A DNA stretch of 15,603 bases from Bacteroidales bacterium (GTDB lineage: Bacteria; Bacteroidota; Bacteroidia; Bacteroidales; UBA932), in NCBI GenBank assembly GCA_023227835.1, contig JALOCI010000058.1, positions 1-15,603 on the forward strand. Direction: 5' to 3'. The position numbers were made by a program, and so were the translations under genes. Positions 1 to 4,790 of the stretch are shown here, piece after piece. Position 1 is the first letter of the stretch. Each line of letters opens with the position of its first letter. Below the pieces are notes generated by a model. The model was not told where the DNA came from. It worked only from the letters and a program-made list of their open reading frames with translations, and did no database searches.

Positions 1-22
1 TAATTTGTTGTTTGAGTTTCAT
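1..22 (-). CDS. Partial start of a sixth cassette ORF (runs off the left edge)
   Basis: On the minus strand an ATG at 22-20 opens a frame reading MKLKQQI before the window ends. It lies about 100 bp downstream (in minus-strand sense) of the R' core of attC-like site A, where the next cassette would begin. Position and orientation fit a further cassette gene, but only seven codons are visible, so neither the product nor its reality can be judged. Confidence 0.25.
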
Positions 23-112
23 ATGTTAAATCTCATTGATTATTAATATCATCAAATATCAAAATTTGTGAATTATACAAGTTCACTTCGTTTTCTTAAG
101 TATTATAAAATA

Positions 113-248
113 GCAGCTAACGATGAGTGTATGCAGCGTGCGGGAGTTCGTGGCCACTTCATTATCCACTGTTACTGCCCTTGCTAGCGAGCTCTGAACT
201 TGCAAATTGTACCGAAACCCGCATGATGTATACACTGTGTTGTGGGGC
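113..248 (-). repeat. attC-like site A (136 bp)
   Basis: An imperfect palindrome that ends the lipoprotein cassette. Read on the minus strand it starts with R'' GCCCCACAAC (248-239) and ends with R' GTTAGCTGC (121-113). The main stem pairs 126-144 with 218-236: 19 positions with one mismatch (136/226) and a few G-T pairs. Its body is about 84% identical by eye to site B, while the outer cores differ. R'' is the exact complement of the R' core at the start of the same cassette (1090-1081). This size, with a large structured centre, is at the long end for integron attC sites. Confidence 0.72.
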
Positions 249-255
249 GTTAATT

Positions 256-1059
256 TTATGTTGATTCATCATTTTTCTTAATCAAATACCATTTTTCATC
301 AATCCGTTTGAAGAAATATTGAATGAAAATACCGTTTTCTACTCCACTTACAAACAATAACATATCGTCAGTATCTTTAAACTCGGATGACCATGAATAT
401 GAAAAATTTGTCAATTGTTTTAGTCCATTAAAAAGTGAATTGAATCGCCAATCAGACTGATTTAAGATTAAGGTCGTGTCTAAAAAGTTCTCTTCATCTG
501 AATCATAAAACGTTTTATACTCCAATGGAAACTTAATCCGGCTCATTTGGAATACAGAATCGCTCATAAATTGTTTTAAGAATGGGATGAAACTCTCTGT
601 ATTACCAAAATCCATTTTGTCCATTACTATTTTATTTAAATACCATTTGCCATTAATCACTTGAAAATAATAATCCTTCTTTTCTTGTTTGTCAGGATAA
701 ATCCACGAAAATATTGCATTGTCGCCAAAATCAGCATTATAATCAAACGTTTTAGTAAATGAATTAAAAATGTGGGTTATATATTCAAGATTTACAAACA
801 AATAATCATGTTCCCAATCGGCTTTATTGATACTCGAAGATTTACCATAATTTTGAATTTTTAATGGAAATTCAATCCTTTCAAGTTGATAGGACTTGTC
901 AGATGCAAATTTGTAATAAAAATCAAATAATTTTTCCGTTTCAGTTTCCATTTTTGATGACAGAGAATCTTTAACGACTACTTGATTAACTGGTTGATTA
1001 GTCCTCGAACTACAACTTATCAAGGTAACAAATCCTAGTATTATCAGCTGTTTAATCAT
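256..1059 (-). CDS. Cassette 1: DUF4348-like lipoprotein with a duplicated domain
   Basis: A 267-residue predicted lipoprotein of unknown function. I start it at the ATG at 1059, because the longer frame to 1173 runs into attC-like site B, and the shorter start gives a clean signal peptide (MIKQLIILGFVTLISC) with a lipobox-like LISC. The mature part contains two tandem copies of one motif. Copy 1 has a YYKFASDKSYQLERIEFPL segment, ADW and GKWYL. Copy 2 has FMSDSVFQMSRIKFPL, SDW and EKWYL. This pattern resembles the Bacteroidota DUF4348 family, which I recall rather than searched. It probably sits on the periplasmic face of a membrane. The gene fills a complete cassette: the R' of site B lies about 22 bp upstream of the start and site A follows 8 bp after the stop. 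It is clearly more AT-rich than the core genes to the right. No Bacteroidota promoter was seen inside the cassette, so expression may depend on read-through. Confidence 0.75.
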   Translation of the reverse strand: MIKQLIILGFVTLISCSSRTNQPVNQVVVKDSLSSKMETETEKLFDFYYKFASDKSYQLERIEFPLKIQNYGKSSSINKADWEHDYLFVNLEYITHIFNSFTKTFDYNADFGDNAIFSWIYPDKQEKKDYYFQVINGKWYLNKIVMDKMDFGNTESFIPFLKQFMSDSVFQMSRIKFPLEYKTFYDSDEENFLDTTLILNQSDWRFNSLFNGLKQLTNFSYSWSSEFKDTDDMLLFVSGVENGIFIQYFFKRIDEKWYLIKKNDEST

Positions 1060-1080
1060 AGTTGGTATGATTTTTTTAAT

Positions 1081-1215
1081 GCCCCACAACGGTGAGGGTA
1101 TGCAGCGGGCGGGCTTCGTGGCCGATTCACTATCCACTGTTACTGCCCTTGCCAGCGAGCCCGGAGTTTGCAAATTGCTCTGAAACCCGCCTGATGTATA
1201 CCCTATGTTAGCGCC
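1081..1215 (-). repeat. attC-like site B (135 bp)
   Basis: The palindrome between cassettes 2 and 1. On the minus strand it runs from R'' GGCGCTAAC (1215-1207) to R' GTTGTGGGGC (1090-1081). The main stem pairs 1095-1113 with 1186-1204, at the same places as in site A. Two base pairs differ from A in a compensated way: G1097-C1202 here against T128-A234 in A, and G1108-C1191 here against T139-A223 in A. R'' matches the complement of the start of cassette 2 (1732-1724) over nine bases. Confidence 0.72.
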
Positions 1216-1225
1216 TAGTGCATTG

Positions 1226-1702
1226 TTATTTTTGTTTGTTAATCGCAGTTTTCAATGATTCAGTAAGCCTATTTTTTACATTTGAATCAGTCTTTATTCT
1301 ATTGACTAATTTAGATATTTTCTCCAAATCAATCCCGTCATTAATAGGATTTTCAATCGTTTTCAAAATCTGACTAAATTCAATCTCAGTCTGATGTTTT
1401 TCAATCACCACAACAAATCTAGCCAGATTAAATTCCATTATTTTAAATAAAATCTCGCTACTATATTCAGAAAATTCGGCATTATTATCACAATCATGTC
1501 CAAGAGTTTTAAGGAAAGAAAATATCTGTTGTTCTGATAATCCATTAATCGAATCTTTAATCGCAGGCCAACAACTGTAATTACATTTACAAGTATCCTT
1601 GAATCTATCTATTGTATAATCCAAAGTATGTCCTGCAACCTTATCAAAGAATGATCCCTGAATTAAAATCCCCAAAAAAACAAATTTCAATATGAGTCTC
1701 AT
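1226..1702 (-). CDS. Cassette 2: secreted protein of unknown function
   Basis: A 158-residue protein I do not recognise. The N-terminus MRLILKFVFLGILIQGSFFDKVAG looks like a signal peptide, possibly an uncleaved anchor. The mature part holds a cysteine cluster (CKCNYSC, near residues 38-44) and another Cys in GHDC. These suggest disulphides or metal binding, but no catalytic motif is evident. The rest looks mainly alpha-helical and charged (KIMEFNLARFVVVIEKHQTEIEF). The start ATG is about 22 bp from the R' core of site C, and the stop is 11 bp before the R'' of site B, so the gene fills its cassette as integron cassette genes normally do. AT-rich, with no recognisable promoter or Shine-Dalgarno. 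Confidence 0.68.
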   Translation of the reverse strand: MRLILKFVFLGILIQGSFFDKVAGHTLDYTIDRFKDTCKCNYSCWPAIKDSINGLSEQQIFSFLKTLGHDCDNNAEFSEYSSEILFKIMEFNLARFVVVIEKHQTEIEFSQILKTIENPINDGIDLEKISKLVNRIKTDSNVKNRLTESLKTAINKQK

Positions 1703-1723
1703 GGCTGTCTATTTTCTTGCATT

Positions 1724-1814
1724 GGCGCTAACGGACCGCGGGTATAGTACGGCCACCCTCTCTTCTGCTAACCTTATGTCTCCGGTGGCTGAACTATACC
1801 TGGTGTTATGCGTT
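1724..1814 (-). repeat. attC-like site C (91 bp)
   Basis: The palindrome between cassettes 3 and 2. On the minus strand R'' is AACGCATAAC (1814-1805) and R' is GTTAGCGCC (1732-1724). The stem arms are 1741-1757 (GGTATAGTACGGCCACC) and 1784-1800 (GGTGGCTGAACTATACC), complementary at 15 of 17 positions with one extra G-T. It is unrelated in body sequence to A/B, D or E. The stop codon of the cassette-3 gene lies inside R''. Confidence 0.75.
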
Positions 1815-2057
1815 TGTTAATAAATCCTTGTAAACGCTGTTTTTAATTAATTCTACTGCTTTTTGATAGTCTTTTATATTTACTCGGATACTAACGTTTT
1901 CTGTGGGGTTAAATCCTGAATAGACATTTAAAACTGAAGATGCAGGATTGTCTGAAACCAGAATTGAATATATCTGAGATCCTTCTAATAAATCCTTGAT
2001 ATCTTCTGCTATTACCATATCGGGGGTCTCAAGCAAAATTGTTGAATCGTTCTCCAT
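1806..2057 (-). CDS. Cassette 3: DUF2007-like putative signal-transducing protein
   Basis: An 83-residue soluble protein without a signal peptide. The layout fits the small DUF2007 (putative prokaryotic signal transducing protein) fold: a first beta strand (STILLETP), a helix carrying AEDIKDLLEGSQI, a middle strand (YSILVSD), a strand with VSIRVNIKDY, and a final helix (KAVELIKNSV). Family members pair a membrane- or ligand-sensing role with a ferredoxin-like fold, but their function is poorly defined. The assignment rests on pattern memory. The start lies about 18 bp from the R' of site D. The TAA stop (1808-1806) falls within the R'' core of site C, so gene and recombination site overlap by a few bases. 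Confidence 0.66.
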   Translation of the reverse strand: MENDSTILLETPDMVIAEDIKDLLEGSQIYSILVSDNPASSVLNVYSGFNPTENVSIRVNIKDYQKAVELIKNSVYKDLLTNA

Positions 2058-2074
2058 TGTTTATATTTATTAAT

Positions 2075-2134
2075 AACACATAACGTTTCGGCGGCTGAGC
2101 CCGTTTTAATGGGCGTAGACGCCTGTTATGGGTC
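2075..2134 (-). repeat. attC-like site D (60 bp, the most classical in form)
   Basis: The short site between cassettes 4 and 3, close to the size of the original 59/60-base elements of integrons. On the minus strand R'' is GACCCATAAC (2134-2125) and R' is GTTATGTGTT (2084-2075). The inner arms are CGGCGGCTGAGCCC and GGGCGTAGACGCCTG around an 8-base AT-rich loop (GTTTTAAT). Complementarity to the start of cassette 4 runs past the core, for about 17 bases with one gap and one transition (2125-2141 against 2332-2315). Confidence 0.75.
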
Positions 2135-2332
2135 GGTTGCGTTATTGGTTGGTTGTTTTATTTTTTTTCTTCAACTGCTATATCATTAACTCTCTCTAAA
2201 AATACTCGTCAACTCGGCTGCCTTTCTTCTTATGCAAATGACCGGTACTTTTTGCTCTTAGACAGATACTTTATATTCTAATCTTCTCTCTTTTTCTTCT
2301 GCCGTATTGGTTCCCGCAACTGACCCATTAAC
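2084..2332 (-). other. Cassette 4: no recognisable ORF
   Basis: About 248 bp between the R' of site E (2332) and the R' of site D (2084), bounded like the other cassettes. The longest minus-strand frame inside it that starts with ATG is about 16 codons (MGQLREPIRQKKK...), and the plus strand offers only about nine codons. A longer frame reaching 2258 from 2461 begins inside site E, crosses the recombination site and is probably spurious. The cassette could hold a small RNA, a promoter or gene debris. The sequence is A-rich in cassette sense and I saw no TAnnTTTG element. Confidence 0.55.
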
Positions 2333-2462
2333 GTTCTCATGTTTGCTCAGTGGGGGTAGATTGAAACAACTCCCTTTCATTAATTTTGTCAAGCTACCAA
2401 AGAAGTGAAAACATCCAATTCTACTGCAAATCCCGCATTGAGTAAACACGGTGTTAGCCACA
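2324..2462 (-). repeat. attC-like site E (~139 bp)
   Basis: The site between cassettes 5 and 4. On the minus strand R'' is TGTGGCTAAC (2462-2453) and R' is GTTAATGGG (2332-2324). The outer arms, about 2335-2355 and 2432-2451, pair imperfectly (GTTTGCTCAGTGGGGG against CCCGCATTGAGTAAAC). The ~75-bp centre is poorly structured. R'' is a 10/10 complement of the start of cassette 5 (3320-3311), extending to 14/15. Confidence 0.68.
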
Positions 2463-2471
2463 GTGTTTTAT

Positions 2472-3305
2472 TTATTTTAAGTATCCTAAAGTTTTAAAAA
2501 CTGTATAATTATTTTTTAAAAAGATATCAGAAAAGGTTTCAAATGATTCTTTAGTTGTTCCATATGAACAACCTTCACAAATATGAATCATTCTCTTCTT
2601 ACTTTTCACATAGTTCATTACTTTCTTAATTTCAATAGATAATTTCTTTGCATAGAATTTTTCTAAAAAATGCAATCCTTCAAAACCATAGGCTTGTATT
2701 TCAGGATTAAGTGATTTTAACCAATAAAATAAATGCTCAATATCTGAATTTTTTACCATTTCTAACATTTGTTTACACTCCTCTGGAGGAGAACCATCAA
2801 TTGAACATACTTCACCAAATGCAAATAATTTAAATGGCAATAATTTTTCATAGTCAAGGATAATTGTTCCCAAAAATTCCTTTTGTTTTTGAATTATATT
2901 GTCAACAGAAACGCTATCATAAACAAAAAAATCATCATTCAATCCATTTATATGTTTCAGGGCAATTATTTTTTCATTTTCAGTTATAATCGAAAATTCA
3001 TGAATTAAAAAACATTTTTTGGCATTCAAACTCAAATAATAATGGCTAAAACCAAAGTCCATTTCTCTCTCCAAATGAAAATTCACACAAACTTCACCAA
3101 GAATTCTTGATTCTGATTCCTGTTGTTCAATTTGAATATCTAAAATTCTATAGAATTCGCTAAGAGTTAAAGGACATTTTTTTGACAAGGAGTCTTCTAA
3201 CTGATTATAGACAATTTCATTTCGTGCTATATAAGAATCACTTAGTTGACCATTTACCAAGGTCCAAGAAAAAACAAATATTAATATTGTTAAAATTATC
3301 TTCAT
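2472..3305 (-). CDS. Cassette 5: secreted protein of unknown function
   Basis: A 277-residue protein with a clear signal peptide (MKIILTILIFVFSWTLVNGQ, likely cut before Q20). I do not recognise the family. Visible features are cysteines at KKCPLT, GEVCVNF, GEVCSIDGSPPEECK and a C-terminal HICEGCSYG motif that could form disulphides or bind metal. A helical stretch (about 185-235) carries the phrase LNPEIQAYGFEGLHFLEKFYAK, reminiscent of HEAT-like repeats, but this is weak. It is the first cassette after the recombinase. Its ATG lies 5 bp from the R' core (3320-3311), and the stop is about 9 bp from the R'' of site E. The sequence is strongly AT-rich, unlike the core genes. Confidence 0.7.
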   Translation of the reverse strand: MKIILTILIFVFSWTLVNGQLSDSYIARNEIVYNQLEDSLSKKCPLTLSEFYRILDIQIEQQESESRILGEVCVNFHLEREMDFGFSHYYLSLNAKKCFLIHEFSIITENEKIIALKHINGLNDDFFVYDSVSVDNIIQKQKEFLGTIILDYEKLLPFKLFAFGEVCSIDGSPPEECKQMLEMVKNSDIEHLFYWLKSLNPEIQAYGFEGLHFLEKFYAKKLSIEIKKVMNYVKSKKRMIHICEGCSYGTTKESFETFSDIFLKNNYTVFKTLGYLK

Positions 3306-3310
3306 AACAT

Positions 3311-3477
3311 TGTGGCTAACTTGTTTATGTATTCGTCAAAGTGGAATCAGGGAGGGGGAGCAAAGGGGGCTTGGAACGGGTTTGTTGAATAATATAAATT
3401 CAGTCGACGGGTGGTTGTATTGTTAATTTATTTAATTTTTATGTAGTCTAATTCTTATGTTTATTATGAGGTTTAAC
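3311..3477 (-). other. Candidate attI / array head
   Basis: The 157-bp gap between the recombinase stop and the first cassette junction (GTTAGCCACA, 3320-3311). A primary insertion site would lie here by analogy with integrons. I see no attC-like palindrome. On the plus strand a G-rich run at 3350-3380 has four runs of three or more G. No TAnnTTTG promoter directed into the array was found, so array transcription could come from the recombinase gene. The assignment is by position and the junction core only. Confidence 0.45.
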
Positions 3478-4329
3478 TTATAAATCAAAGTCGTCGGTCG
3501 GATTTTTGATCTTCTGGAGGCCGGTCATGCTAACCCAAGTGTAAATTTCGGTTGTCTTGCTGCTTTTATGCCCTAACAGCTCCTGGATATACCTCAGACT
3601 TACTCCCGCCTCTAATAGATGTGTAGCATAACTGTGTCGCAGACAATGCAATGTAAAATTATGATTTTTAATTATTTTACCCAAATATTTATGGAAAATA
3701 TTCTCTATGCTTGTTTCGCTGTATTGCTCTCCCGGTGATTGGCCCTCGATGAGATATATTTTAGGTCTGTACATTTTGTAATATCTGATAATCATATCCA
3801 TAAGTTTGTCACTTAGTGGCAAAACCCTGTCTTTCTGACCTTTTCCATTAATGACAGTCAATGTCTTGCGCTTAGAATCCAAATCTATGAGTTTCAGGTT
3901 TAGTATTTCACTCCGTCTTAAACCACAGGCATAGACAAGGGTGAGAGCTGTCTTGTGTTTGAAGTTGGGAATTGAGACAAGCATCTTCTCAACAACCTGT
4001 TTTGAGATTACTTTCGGAAGTGGACGGTATTTTCTGGGTCTTTCAATCTCCTCTATTGACAGCTGTCTTTTCTCAATCTTTTGATAATATAGCTTAATAG
4101 CATTTATTACCTGATTTTGATAAGAGGCTGAATAGCCGTGCCTAAGAATATAGTTTTTATTAAATAATACTAAGTCTGAATTTGTGATATCTCCCGGATC
4201 CTTATCTGCGAAATAATTAAGGAATACATTTATGGCATTTAAATACACCTCTATTGTTCGGGTGCTGTATCTGCAACCCCTGAGCCAGGCCTCAAAAAAG
4301 GCTACATCTTTCCGGTTCTCTCTCTTCAT
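3478..4329 (-). CDS. Xer-type tyrosine recombinase, probable cassette integrase
   Basis: A 283-residue site-specific recombinase. It has an N-terminal SAM-like core-binding domain (about 8-90) and a C-terminal catalytic domain (about 105-270). Catalytic residues are visible: R138 (ACGLRRSE), the beta-hairpin lysine in GKGQKDR (163-167), H228 and R231 (HCLRHS), H254 (LLGH) and nucleophile Y263 (IYTWV). Length and spacing match XerC/XerD-like proteins. Integron IntI proteins are about 320-340 residues and carry an extra helix between the KDR motif and HTLRHS. Here that interval is only about 60 residues, so the IntI signature is missing. The start ATG at 4329 has a strong GGGAGGA Shine-Dalgarno (4343-4337), uncommon in Bacteroidota. 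It lies at the head of the cassette array, in the same direction as the cassettes, beside tRNA-Met. Cassette recombination is inferred from context; phage or island integration is the main alternative. Confidence 0.88.
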   Translation of the reverse strand: MKRENRKDVAFFEAWLRGCRYSTRTIEVYLNAINVFLNYFADKDPGDITNSDLVLFNKNYILRHGYSASYQNQVINAIKLYYQKIEKRQLSIEEIERPRKYRPLPKVISKQVVEKMLVSIPNFKHKTALTLVYACGLRRSEILNLKLIDLDSKRKTLTVINGKGQKDRVLPLSDKLMDMIIRYYKMYRPKIYLIEGQSPGEQYSETSIENIFHKYLGKIIKNHNFTLHCLRHSYATHLLEAGVSLRYIQELLGHKSSKTTEIYTWVSMTGLQKIKNPTDDFDL

Positions 4330-4360
4330 ATCTCTCTCCTCCCATTTTGTATAAAATTAT

Positions 4361-4389
4361 AAAAAATATTTGAAAGTTTGTTTCGCAAA
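4361..4389 (-). promoter_or_regulatory. Weak candidate promoter for the recombinase
   Basis: On the minus strand TTTG (4389-4386) is followed after 17 bp by TATTTTTT (4368-4361), one base from TAnnTTTG. The spacing is shorter than the usual 19-ish and the last base is wrong, so support is weak. Confidence 0.22.
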
Positions 4390-4408
4390 GCGATGTGACA
4401 GCCCGAAG

Positions 4409-4580
4409 GCAGGATTACGTCGCTGCGCTCCGTGATCCTGGAACGGTCGGCAAAACAGCCCGAGAGAGGAGAACCCCAGGGCTACGCCCCGTGGTTTTTT
4501 TGTTTTTGTCCGATTCAGAGCAAGCTCTGATCGGTACAAAACAAAAACCCCTTGCTGTCTGCAAGGGGTTCTCCTTTCTC
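4409..4580. repeat. Nested inverted repeats between recombinase and tRNA
   Basis: A region without a credible gene that is packed with palindromes. A local hairpin pairs AGGATTACG with CGTGATCCT (about 4410-4438). Long outer arms, GAGAGAGGAGAACCCC at 4462-4477 and GGGGTTCTCCTTTCTC at 4565-4580, are complementary at 15 of 16 positions. Inside these, T-rich and A-rich stretches (around 4493-4508 and 4536-4547) can pair. At the centre (about 4510-4534) CCGATTCAGAGC pairs with GCTCTGATCGG. The whole could extrude as a cruciform about 119 bp long. Frames here in several directions are repeat-derived and not convincing genes. Confidence 0.6.
4536..4570 (-). terminator. Rho-independent terminator of tRNA-Met
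   Basis: On the minus strand a perfect 10-bp stem, AACCCCTTGC / GCAAGGGGTT with a 5-base loop (4556-4560), is followed by TTTGTTTTG. It begins 11 bp past the tRNA 3' end and should insulate the tRNA from the recombinase. Confidence 0.8.
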
Positions 4581-4581
4581 G

Positions 4582-4655
4582 TAGCGCGACCCAGGATTGA
4601 ACTGGGGACCTCATGATTATGAATCATGCGCTCTAACCAGCTGAGCTATCGCGCC
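4582..4655 (-). tRNA. tRNA-Met (CAT anticodon)
   Basis: A 74-nt cloverleaf on the minus strand. The acceptor GGCGCGA pairs with TCGCGCT (a G-T at the terminal pair), the D arm is GCTC/GAGC, the anticodon stem is CATGA/TCATG with loop TTCATAA, and the T arm is CCCAG/CTGGG with loop TTCAATC. The discriminator base is A and CCA is not encoded. The CAT anticodon with GATTCATAATC context suggests elongator methionine. tRNA-Ile2 with a lysidine-modified CAT cannot be excluded by eye. Confidence 0.93.
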
Positions 4656-4668
4656 GGGAATTGAGGTG

Positions 4669-4699
4669 CAAAAGTAATATAAAATTGTGACGATGCAAA
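4669..4699 (-). promoter_or_regulatory. Promoter of tRNA-Met (Bacteroidota -33/-7)
   Basis: On the minus strand TTTG (4699-4696) and TACTTTTG (4676-4669) are separated by 19 bp. Both are perfect to the Bacteroidota consensus TTTG / TAnnTTTG and lie 14 bp upstream of the mature tRNA 5' end. Confidence 0.8.
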
Positions 4700-4727
4700 T
4701 AGTTTTGAGTGAAAAACTTTACAGAGG

Positions 4728-4764
4728 TTGTTGATGGCTGTATGGAAAATATTTTTTAACTTTA
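4728..4764 (+). promoter_or_regulatory. Candidate promoter of the histidine kinase gene
   Basis: TAACTTTA (4757-4764), one base off TAnnTTTG, lies 26 bp before the start codon, with TTG trinucleotides at 4728-4733 as a possible -33 element. Confidence 0.4.
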
Positions 4765-4790
4765 GAATAATGAACTAAAATCGGCAGCTC

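Noticed and set aside
1060..1173. A 38-residue N-terminal extension of the cassette-1 lipoprotein
   Set aside because: It would be coded by site B and would bury the signal peptide; the ATG at 1059 gives a proper lipoprotein start.
113..1215. Sites A and B as a CRISPR or insertion-sequence terminal repeats
   Set aside because: There are only two related copies about 970 bp apart, with internal palindromes and different ends. No spacer pattern, transposase or flanking target duplication is present.
2258..2461. A 67-codon minus-strand frame beginning MANTVFTQCG
   Set aside because: Its start lies inside attC-like site E and it crosses the R' core into cassette 4. It has no family resemblance and its composition follows the palindrome.
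3478..4329. Chromosomal XerC/XerD for dimer resolution
   Set aside because: Sequence alone cannot exclude it, but the position between tRNA and cassettes fits an accessory recombinase better than a housekeeping one. No dif-like site was seen nearby.
4357..4627. Several overlapping frames on both strands beside tRNA-Met
   Set aside because: They run through the nested inverted repeats, the terminator and the tRNA itself; the protein-like text is an effect of GC-rich palindromes.
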